Part shown: piece after piece, positions 54,161 to 64,000 of the stretch
Layout: every line of letters begins with the position of its first letter
How positions within the stretch are numbered: the stretch's first letter is position 1
From: Anisodus tanguticus
Lineage: Eukaryota; Streptophyta; Magnoliopsida; Solanales; Solanaceae
Direction: 5' to 3'
DNA length: 64,000 nucleotides
NCBI GenBank assembly: GCA_034509755.1
Contig: CM067543.1
Location: 52,818,653 to 52,882,652 of the forward strand
The notes under the pieces: model-generated
The model's input: the letters and a program-made list of their open reading frames with translations, nothing else
Database searches by the model: none
What the model was told of the DNA's origin: nothing
Made by a program: the position numbers and the translations under genes

Positions 54161-57100
54161 TCCTGCTATCTTTGTCTCAGTGAATTTGCATCCCTAGAAT
54201 CTTGTTTGCTGGTCGTCGAAGTTATAGACTGTTGTGGCTCTATCAATAATAGAAGCATAATATAAATATGAAAAATGTACAAAATATGTGTCAACCCTTC
54301 TAAACTTTGAATTCAACAAAGAAAAATGAAGCCAAACAATGTGAGCTACCAAAATTAGGTAGCCTAACTTGTGTTCTTTTGAATCCTATAAATAGGCGTT
54401 AGTTTTGCAAACTTAAGACATATTTAAAGGTTTAAAAGAACCTTCTAGGTAATGATTGCTACGGGTAGGTTCCGGATAGTAAATTTAGGAATCGATCTTT
54501 TACCGGATAGGGTCCGGGTAATTCATAAATGTTAGGGTACCCGGACCCGCTCACCCCTAGTTGACAACTAGATCATATTCTAAATATGTTTCTTGCGCTG
54601 GCCAGTGACTTTAGTCAACCTCATAACATTGAGAAGTTGAGTGCTCTTTCAAATTTCCAATCGAAGAATGAATCCTATTCTTGGCTCAACTAACACTTTA
54701 TTTACATCCTGATGCACCAAACACAAGTCGTATTTTATCCAGAAGGAATTTAAGCTTAGAACTTGGTCAAAGTACATCATTCTGTAAACAAGGTGCGTAT
54801 TGACCTTAAGTCAAAGGACATTTATATTTTCACACGCCGATAACACTATAGATATGTATAACAAATAGTTTATCGACATAGTATACCAATACTTCTCCAA
54901 AGTATCCATGTGTCCATCACGAATAACCATTACTTGTAGTTGTGAGACATACTACATTCTCCAAGAATGTGATGCAGACCACATATCGACTTATAGCATA
55001 TCATCGATATCCATTTTCGATGATCATTAGTGGAGACTATTTTGAGAGTTACGTTCTATCATTAATATCTCACTCTATCAATGACAACGTAAGCTCAAGG
55101 GATGCACATATATGAATAATTGCAAACAATCAAATAATAAATAAATAATTGCAAATGTCATATTCATTAATATTACGAATGTGTTCAAATATATTTTTAT
55201 CTCTATTATAGATTGTCTCTAAGACATACATACTTTCATATATCATGTTGCTGTCTGTTTTGTGTATTTGTTTGGCTCTGGTTAGGAATTACTTGTCCTT
55301 ATAAACTTCCAGTCCTTTATTAATATGTTTCTAGATAATTTTAGAGACCTCTTAATTTTGCCTAATCACATTGATCTTTCTTGTGATTTACAATATTATA
55401 TTTATTTTTCTTATTTTAATTTTTCTGTAACAATTCTTTTCTTTTAACTTATTTATTATTAATATTAAAAATTATAAATTGACTAATTTATCCTTACTAT
55501 TATACCTTTTTATTTAATTATATTTTACAAACATCTTGTATGAGATAAAAGGGGTAAGGGATGACATGTATATCTATTTACACGACAGGGCCGTAATCAA
55601 GATTCTTTTTTCAAATCATGAAATTAGTCTCATACTTTCAAGATCTGATTCTGCAATTTTGTGCTTATGAAATGTGAAAGTACTCCTAGACCTAGTAATA
55701 AAGTAACTTCTATATTATTTAATTCTTAGCCATAACATTTTCTAAGAATACATACACACTAAGGGGTACTTCATCTTAATCTGATCAGAAAATATATTTT
55801 ATTCGCTTGTATTTTGAAATAGATTTTTTTTGTATTCATATGAATACAACGAATTTGAAGTGTATTTTAGAGTGTATTCATTTTTTCTAGTATAAAATTC
55901 TATTTTTCGTTATTTATTTTATTTCTTGTATTTAGTTAGTTTTCGAGTGTATTCGTATTTTGTGTAAAATCTAGTGTTTTGGAGTATATCTTATTTTTGT
56001 ATTCAGTTTTTTTTGTTGTATTGCTTTTTTAGATGGGGTGGTGGTGGTGATGAAGTAAATATAATTATTAGAGGAATTTAATAATTAATTAGGGATTAGT
56101 TAGTGTAAATATAATTAATAAAAGTAAATAAAATTAAAGTTTAGAAAATTCTCAAAGTGGAGCTGATTGGCGCGAGAATGTGTAACACTTCTCCTTGTGC
56201 AGCTGGTTATATTGTGTCAGGATGATATTAAATTCACTTTTAAAAATATCAGGGGTGCGATCTATGTCTTTTGCCTAGAAGCAGCCATCGAAATAAATGC
56301 ACATCAATGCACCCCAACCTCAACCCCAATCCACTCTCCACCATCAACCCCACCACCTACACCTACCCCCACTCTTGACCCCCTACTGTGCCTATCCACC
56401 CCTGCCCCTGCTCCCTACAAGGCTACAACCCACCCACATTTTTTCTCTGTTATAAGTCTTATATTATTAGAGCCATAGAAAACTTGAAACGCTAAATATA
56501 ATGCCATAGAAAATTTGGAACGATAAATATAATGGTGAGTTGGGTTGATATATTGTTAGTCGGTCTTGACCTAATTCATCTTTGTGCAGGTAAACATTGA
56601 ACAAAATTGAGCAATGACTTATTTTTTGATTAAGTTAATTTTGATCCGTTCAAATTCAACTCGACTCAACTCATTCCGTTTCTTTACTATCTCTACACCT
56701 AGTGTCATAAACACTTCTTCCAATTCCTTAGAAATCGAAAACTAGATGGTGGTTTTCATTTGATTGTTTCTCTAGCTTCTACCAACTTAACTGCTAATGT
56801 CATAAACACTTTATTAATGGCATAAGAGAGAATAGACACAAAAATAGTAATAAAATATTCGAACACTATTTATTGAGCTGAAAATAAAAAACAGGACTTA
56901 AAGAAAATAGGAAAAAAAGTTTTGTTTGGACAGTACTCTCACCTAAATAAAATTCTTTTATGTGTAAGTTAAAGATTTGTGTAAAAACAGATACTTCATA
57001 TTTCAATTGACATTTTGATCATTCAAAATTTACTTTAGTTTAAAATGTAAATACGCTTGACGAATCTAATATCTACAGATTATAAAAGTTTAGTATTTGT

Positions 57101-57507
57101 CACTACTAAACACCGAATCCTCCAATATTTAGATTAAAAGCTTCTGGGATAGTTTATTTGCACAAGGCTATTTAAATGTGCAATTAATTGTTAAATTTTT
57201 TTGCCTTCGAAAATCAGTGTTGGCAAACTTTTCCTCCTTTTAAATTTTTGCTCGATGTTAGTTTACAAATATTCTATGTTAGTGTATCGGTTGTTTATAC
57301 TGTAAATTGAGGTATCAAGAATTAGGTAACATGAGTAAAATAAAAAAAATTGAGGTATTATGAGTAAAATGAAATGAATTAATAAAGTAATTACAGATTG
57401 AAAATGCATTAAATTATATTGTGGTCTCATGGATGTACCATGAGTGAATAAAATGAGGTATTAGGAATGAAATGAAATGATTGAATAAAACAATTACATG
57501 CTGAAAA
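54161..57507. other. AT-rich intergenic region
   Basis: No gene recognised. At about 54465-54556 there is one terminus of a hAT-like element (GGTACCCGGACCCGCTCACCCCTA) with no visible partner. The segment 54570-55100 is moderately complex and could be retroelement-derived. 56167-56478 holds a Pro/Thr-rich open frame without homology that I can name. Confidence 0.45.
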
Positions 57508-57512
57508 TAAAT

Positions 57513-58727
57513 TGTTGGTACTCTATTGTACTTTATAAAGCAGTACGGAAAGTAAATAACTATTACAAGTATTCAAAAGGATAAACAAATATTCAATATT
57601 CAGAAATTGAATCTTGTTGAAGAAATATGCCAATCTTCAAAACTGCCGCAAGCTTGTTGTGTCTTGAATCTTGATAACCTGAAATCAAGAAACAACTAAA
57701 TCTGGATGGTTACAACGTTGTGTGTTGAGTCGAGTGATTGCCCTCTGTCCTTAAGACAAGATTGCCCCGTATATATGCTTTTACGTTAGCGGGCAATAGT
57801 CTCCCAAGATAAAACAACACTTTAATCTCAACGCTACAAAGCCAATAGGTTGAGCCTGACGAAGAAAACAAATATGAATCGACTTGCTGGAAGATATGGA
57901 AAAGGATGGAAGAGTTTCGTTTACTCTTCTCTTTTGTCTCTGTGTATATAGTGTGTCTCTGTTGTGTATATCTTGTGTATATCACACTGTATTTCGTCAC
58001 TGTTTTGCAGTGGTTTTCTTCACTGTTTTGCAGTGATTTTCGAGACTGTTTTGTGCTGAATTTCAGTCACGTATGTGTGCTATATTGCTGTCACGAATTG
58101 AGCCAAAAGAGGCATCAATATATAGCATGTAGGAGGGCTGCCCAACAACCACAAACAAGGCTGTTAATAGCCATTAGTGAGGGATGTTAATGGCCATTAG
58201 GAGGCAGATTAATTGGTGGTTTATGGGCTGTTCATGGCCATTGAAGAAGGGTTGATAATGGAGGAGTTAATCAGCCAAGTAATGGCTGATTAATGCTTTC
58301 TGCCTTCCGTCACCCCAAAATCAACTTTCCAGAAACTCTAGGGGTCAAACTGTAAATATTAAGCAATTTGGGGTCCAAAAAGATAATATCAGAAAGTCTC
58401 CACAACCCACAACCCACAACCCACAACCCACGACCCGTGAAACCCTTTACCACATTAGAGACTTATATAGAGAGCAATTCTTCCTATTCCCACCGATGTG
58501 GTAGATTTGTCCCACACCACATTTCCATGCCTCAAACACCTTACTTCGTGGACCAATATCTCTTTCATTTCTCAACGAAATTTGACGATTCTTGGCCCTA
58601 CGGGCATCTACTCACTTAGTGGATTATGCATGTGTGAAGAGACAAAGCCTCCAACATGCAGAACACTAGTGTTTAATTCATCAAAGATGGGTGGACGCAT
58701 CTCCCCGCCAAAGACAAATTTCCAACA
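57513..58727 (-). mobile_element. Solo copia LTR, second copy
   Basis: On the plus strand it begins TGTTGGTACTCTATTG and ends ACAAATTTCCAACA, closely matching the inverse of the solo LTR at 6152-7467 and related to the LTRs of 18006-24548. Flanks TAAAT (57508-57512) and GAAAT (58728-58732) agree at 4 of 5. No internal region is attached. Confidence 0.9.
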
Positions 58728-58732
58728 GAAAT

Positions 58733-60226
58733 AAATTAAATTGAGGTCCAATGAATAGGATGAATTACAATGAGTCAAACGTATGAGTCTAAAGAACTCT
58801 AAGGGAATAATGTCTCAAATCTATGATTGTCAAACCAAAGTTAAAAAGAAAAAAATGTAGCTTTTAGAACTACCAAACCCTTCTTCTAAGAAAATGTAAA
58901 TTTGCTTGTACAAGTAATATGCAAAACTTATATGAGGTTAGGTTATGAAATGATTTAACATTGGACAAAAATATCCGAAGCAAGATCAAAATTTCTAAAA
59001 TTTTGTTTTGAAGTTAGACTTTGACCAGCATTATAATTTTAGACAAAAATGTTTAAAATTTGCTTACACAAGCAAACGTCAAACTTCAAACACCTATAAC
59101 TATATTTTTATTTTGAAACAACTAAACTTATAATTTTCTTACATTGCAAATCTGCGACATGACCTAAATAGTGATCCTAAAATTCACTTTGTATGCACTT
59201 GCTCCTAATATTTACAAGAAGTTGCACGGTTTTCCTTCAAATAAGTTGGTCTTTAATTTTTGCCTCTCAAATGGAATTTTTGTTTTCTAGGGCATAAATT
59301 CTTTACTTGATCTGACCCCGGAAGACATAATATTCATTTGAGGGGCAAAAATTAAAGACCAGTACAAAATAGGGGAAAGTGCAAATGATTATTCTTTAAC
59401 AAGTTGGTGATTTTATGGGTCATTGTTTCTGAATGGGCTTCTTCTGATACCTAACCTTGGTATAGTCATTATGACGCTTCAGGTCCAAACTTGTTTTACT
59501 GTTTTTAAATTACAAAACAGATGCTAATACATAAATAAAGATTCACAAAAAAGAAATAAAAAAAATAGATAAAATTTCTTAGGAATTGAATGTGAAGGTA
59601 ACTAGGTAAATTAACTGGAAAACAACAAAATTTACAATATAAAAGGTCTTATAGCTCAATTTGACCACGAAATATTATTGTTTACACATTTGTTACGGGT
59701 TTAATTTCCATTACCCCTTCCCCAATCTCTCTATGTAATAAATTTTCTTAAAAAAAGTGCGCCAGTTTGGGAAATATGCAACAGAATAGCGATAGCTTTG
59801 AGTGTTAACCTAAACTTTATGAACTAATTTGGATTTTATTTTCAATTTAACCACTCTGTTACAATGATATTAGTTTCATTATCTAATTTGATGCTGTTTG
59901 ATGTTTCATCATCTTTTCCGTGATTTTAAAAAAGCATTATACAATATGTTGAAAGAGTAATAATGTAATTAATACAGCCATTCACATAAAGTATTGAGAA
60001 TCTTTCTTTTTCTCATCGCTGTAAAAAATATTGGCATATTTTTATATTTCAAAAGCTTTTAAATTTTAACATTCCCATTTACCTAAGATTACAATATTCT
60101 AAAAGCATGCAACTTTGGTACATATTATATTTTTTGTTTATATGTCAATAAGCTTTAACTATTGATTCAAGCAAACAACTTTGTATAAAATGAAATACAA
60201 GAACTGTAGTAAAATTTGTTTTTCCT
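58733..60226. other. AT-rich intergenic region
   Basis: No gene, RNA or well-defined repeat recognised. Short segments such as AAAATTTGCTTACACAAGC (about 59070) recur loosely nearby. Confidence 0.45.
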
Positions 60227-60568
60227 TATTATCATATGATTCAAAACAAATGGAATGGGAACATGGACTCCTTATATGAATTTAGACAATCTTCATTCTA
60301 CAAGCTAGCTTTTGGGTTGAGTTAAACCCAATATCCATTCTTTACATGGTATCAGAGTCAGACCCATTTCAATTCTTTGTTCACCGATGTTGGACCCCCA
60401 AATTATATTGTTCACGCTCTAGTTAACGAGGTCTGGGCGTGTGGGGAGTGTTAAAAGTCACACATCGAAAATTGAATGGAAACATGGACTCCTTATATGG
60501 AATTGAACAATACTCACCCTACAAGTTAGCTTTTGGAGTTGAGTTAGGTCCAAGATCCATCATTTACA
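60227..60568 (+). mobile_element. TRIM (miniature LTR retrotransposon)
   Basis: Two short terminal repeats share ACATGGACTCCTTATATG, CTACAAGYTAGCTTTTGG, TTGAGTTA and end TTTACA: LTR1 about 60227-60346 (5' part diverged) and LTR2 60449-60568 starting TGTTAAAAGTCACACATCG. LTR1 is followed by primer-binding site TGGTATCAGAG (60347-60357), and LTR2 is preceded by purine-rich GTGTGGGGAG (60439-60448). The 100-bp interior codes for nothing. This matches the plant TRIM plan (Katydid/Cassandra style). Confidence 0.87.
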
Positions 60569-60820
60569 AAGACTAATTAAAATACACTTAAAAGATTCCG
60601 TTTTAAGGTAAAAGTCATTCTCTACAAAAACGCCTTCATTCACATGCATGGCTGAGCTTAGATATATATTTGGCAGAGTCAAAATGCTTTTTCTCCAAAT
60701 TGCAGTGACTTTAACAAAACAGAGAACCATTTGCGCAGGGCTGATATAAAAGCCCAGTCGCGAGTTCACGTGAATTCATTAGTTTTTCTTCAAATTTGGT
60801 ATAATTAAGAAATTAATCCA

Positions 60821-60980
<160 letters not shown>

Positions 60981-63500
60981 TAATTCAATAGTAGTTTGAG
61001 GTTGCTATAGAACCAATTCAACAATATACCCAGTGTAATTTCACAAGCATGATCTGAAAAAGCTAGGACGTATGCAGATTTTACTCCTATTTAATTTGTG
61101 GGGTATAGATGTTGTTTTCAGTTGACCCCCGAATTCCGATTCAAAAGAAGTATAATCAAAACAAGATTGAAATGAAAATAATGATAGCAAAATAACAAGA
61201 CGAACAAAGTAAATAAAGTAACATGTTGTACCTAGTAAGAATAAGATATTATGCGTATACTAACTAATACTACTATTAAATAAGACAAAGATTTGCTATA
61301 GAACCAATAAATTTTAAATTTTGAATCAGTATATATGTATCGATGTGCATCTGGTGCAGCTTTTTATATATTAAGTGCATATGAATTTGGTTGTCATTTA
61401 CTGAGGAAAAGCTGTATGTGATATAAGAGGAAGTAGGCTGGGTTGATTAATTTGCCTTACTGGCGTGTGTCTTTTTGTACTTCATGTGAACTGTTTTTTG
61501 GATTTTGCATTATTGGCAGTATTTATTGTTGCTGATGATGCCTTGATCTCCAGAATATCTTTGTCATATATATAATGAACATTTTGCCATTCAATTAAGG
61601 GGCTTATTTTGTCGTCAATATACGGCAGTCATTAGTCATCCATCATCTTGTTGGGCTCTTATGTTTGACTCAAAAATTTCTCTATCGGTAAAATAAATAT
61701 TTATATAATTATAAATTATTTTATTAAAAATAATATAAATATTTTAAAATTAAATAGTTATTAAATATAGAAAAATTTCATTATGTTTTGAACGGACTAA
61801 AGAGAAAAGAATTTGAATCACAAGATAGATGAGTATGCACTTGTATTCACACTAAGGTAGATTTTCATACACATATTTTTCATTTAACTATAATTAAATG
61901 ATGTTATTTTAATTTTAATTTGTCATTGCTAGAATTTACTTAATTAGTTTGATGTAAATAATGGGTACAAGCAAATATTGTTAGAAATTTAGAGAGGAGA
62001 TAGCTAGGAGCGTTCTCAAATCACTCAAATTCTGTTTAAAGAAAAGTGAGGAAATGATTCTTATTTACTGTACGCAATTAAAAAATTTCTGGCATATACC
62101 TAATCTATACATATATGATATCTCTTAATTTAATTCCGGTAGTTCCCTAATCTTCTCTAGTTGATGAACACAAGAATACATGTATCCTAAGACTAATATA
62201 TCAAATTTCTTATTCATAAACTAAGAAAATTCATATATTACAAAAATTAAAAAAAATCATTCTTATTCCAACATATGATCCAATTTTCAACACATATACC
62301 CCTCCCCAATCCCCCGAAAAAAATGAAGAGGTTGGAGGTAAGAATCAAATTACCTAAAATAATTAAATAAATTAAGATATTTTTTGTACTTTTTTAAAGA
62401 AGAAATTAAATATATTTACGAGTTATTATAAAACTTCGATAAGGATCAAAGGACATCGAATGCGACACGGAACGCAACACTACATGCATTATTTCAGCGT
62501 AACACCATACGAGTAGGAACAATATGTTCGTTAGTTTTTATATATAGCCTCAATGGGCAACACGTTATGAATTGGATGAAATATGAATAATCCAATCCAT
62601 GTACGGCATGTTTTTGCTTAATCATAATTAATTATTATATATTTTATTAAATTACTTAATCATGACAAATTGATATGATTTGTTATAATAAATATCAAGT
62701 GTGGTAAATAAAATGTCTTTTAATTACCAAAAAAAATCAAGTGTGAGTAAATTTTTACTATATCCTAAGCTCGTCAAAAGAAAAATTGTTTGATATATTT
62801 GATTAATTATCAATTTCATATAAAGAATTCGAAAGCATAGCAACTTAAGTGTCTATTTATATTTATATCTAAACACAACTTCAATATTCAAATATCATTT
62901 TTAACTTGAAAACAAATACTACTACTCCCCTCCTAAATTTCACAACTTTTATATGGAAACGCCCGCTTATAAATCCAACTAGTAACTTTTGAAATCTTTA
63001 AACGGTAAAAATATATCTAAAAATTTAACGGTACCTTAGAATATGCCAATGGAGTAAGTAGTCAGATCCATTTTGCATCTGCAGCAGCTTTTTGGTCATG
63101 TGCATAAATCTTTGTGAGTGATAAGTAATAAGAAGGGGTGGGTGGGTGGGTGACAATTGTCTTATAATGGGCGTGTGGTGGACGTGTGTCTTTTTATTCT
63201 TGTCAACTGTTTCTTGGACTTTGTAATCCCTCTCTAATCTTTATCTGCTGATATATTAAGCAAATAAAATAAAATTTGTCCGTATTATGTTCTTTGTCCG
63301 TATATATTAAGCAAATAAAATTTGCAACTACGAAAACAGGGAGAAGGGCACAATTAGCCGATTTTGGGGACCATTGTTTAAGCTGTATTTATGCTGATTT
63401 TTCTTTTTAAAATTTATTCACTTCGGACATAACTTAATACATATTTAATTGAAGTAAAATAAATTCTCGTCTAAAGTATCAACTTCAGACGCACATGCTT
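60981..63500. other. AT-rich intergenic region
   Basis: No gene recognised. The pieces at about 61345-61510 and 63075-63260 resemble each other (GCATCTGGTGCAGCTTTTT / GCATCTGCAGCAGCTTTTT; GTGTGTCTTTTT ... CAACTGTTTCTTGGA), which may be an old duplication. A GGGT repeat lies at about 63136-63151. Confidence 0.45.
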
Positions 63501-63612
63501 GACAAGAGGGGGTTGCTCAGATGGTAAACATCATTTACTTTTAACTTAAAAATTGCAAGTTCAAGTCCTGAAGGAAGCAAAGGGAGAGTTCCTGGGAGAA
63601 GTTTTTAAAAAA
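63501..63612 (+). mobile_element. Short tRNA-derived SINE
   Basis: A-box-like GGTTGCTCAGATGGTAAAC and B-box GTTCAAGTCC followed by an A-rich tail; target duplications AGACGCACATGCTT (63487-63500) and AGACGCACCTGCTT (63613-63626) differ at one base. About 112 bp, SolS-like. Confidence 0.88.
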
Positions 63613-63627
63613 AGACGCACCTGCTTA

Positions 63628-63843
63628 AAGCCCGTTTGAATGGGCTTATGACTTTTGACTTATAAGTCAAAAATCATAAGTTAGAGTTAGGAATTCTAGC
63701 TTATGACTTTTAGCTTATTTTTATTGTTTTGACTTAAAAGTAAATGCTTAATAGCACTTTTTTGTTTCACCCAAACTTTACAAAAGTGATTAAAAGTTAT
63801 TTTGGCTTAAAGCACATAAAATAAGCCAATTCAAACAGGCTCT
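63628..63843. mobile_element. Palindromic MITE
   Basis: Left end AAGCCCGTTTGAATGGGCTTA and right end, inverted, TTAGAGCCTGTTTGAATTGG, with ACTTATAAGTCAAAA and AAGTGATTAAAAGT-type internal symmetry. About 215 bp, no coding capacity. Confidence 0.8.
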
Positions 63844-63854
63844 AAGTTGCATGT

Positions 63855-64000
63855 AGGGGCGTTAACGGTTTGGTTATAAATCGATCCAAACCGAAAATCA
63901 AATCAAATCGATATTTATTTGAGTTTGATTTGATTTGGTTTTAAATAACGTTTGCTCCGATTGGTAAAGAGTTACTGTTTGGACATTCTTGGCAGTTGCG
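63855..64000. mobile_element. Left end of a hAT-like element, cut by window edge
   Basis: Opens TAGGGGCGTTAACGGTTTGG and continues with AAACCGAAAATCAAATCAAA and GATTTGATTTGGTTTT, the subterminal style of hAT elements such as 43210-44123. The other end lies outside the window. Confidence 0.5.

Noticed and set aside
56167..56478. 103-codon frame with a Pro/Thr-rich end
   Set aside because: Low-complexity translation in AT-rich DNA, no splice context, no recognised domain.

Overview
This window is nuclear DNA of a flowering plant, most likely Solanaceae. It is AT-rich, gene-poor and crowded with transposons. The family assignment rests on an R1-type NB-LRR remnant, SolS-like tRNA-derived SINEs, Stowaway-like MITEs and the copia, RTE and L1 families seen here; I cannot name the genus.

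I could assemble two apparently intact multi-exon genes, both on the minus strand. The first (4065-10212) encodes the meiotic cyclin SDS (SOLO DANCERS): 7 exons, 596 codons plus stop, every junction GT-AG and in phase. Its introns have swollen with repeats: a triplicated block in intron 1, a 1.3-kb solo copia LTR and a short L1 tail in intron 2. The second (30518-37235) encodes mitochondrial NADPH:adrenodoxin (ferredoxin) oxidoreductase: 13 exons, 485 codons plus stop, also open throughout. A SINE sits in its fifth intron and a foldback transposon lies just upstream of its start. A third functional locus is probably the cluster of three C/D-box snoRNAs at 51.9-52.5 kb, preceded by a TATA box and a site-II-like element.

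Layout. 0-4 kb: a MITE, then a decayed NB-LRR gene on the plus strand, convergent with SDS. 4-10.3 kb: SDS. 10.6-14.6 kb: two related hAT-type non-autonomous elements; the second carries a 1.1-kb insert containing mitochondrial 26S rRNA sequence. 14.6-25.6 kb: a copia nest, with a plus-strand copia fragment fused head-on to a minus-strand copia element that is itself split by a complete 6.5-kb copia insertion. 25.6-28.1 kb: a germin-like first exon and an RTE LINE. 28.1-37.3 kb: the reductase gene. 37.3-45.6 kb: foldbacks, an L1 fragment, nested Stowaway MITEs, a dispersed exon-like duplication, a hAT element and a 1.4-kb foldback. 46.3-51.1 kb: a Mutator-like element whose dead transposase gene faces a second, unrecognised dead gene tail to tail. 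51.6-54.2 kb: snoRNAs, another hAT element, an RTE tail and a copia RNase H scrap. 54.2-64 kb: AT-rich DNA with a second solo LTR, a TRIM element, a long TA microsatellite, a SINE and a small foldback.

The least familiar object is the Mutator-like unit at 46.8-51.1 kb with its convergent second reading frame (250-270 codons, four in-frame stops, no frameshift visible). All family assignments come from recognising protein and terminal motifs by eye; no database search was run.
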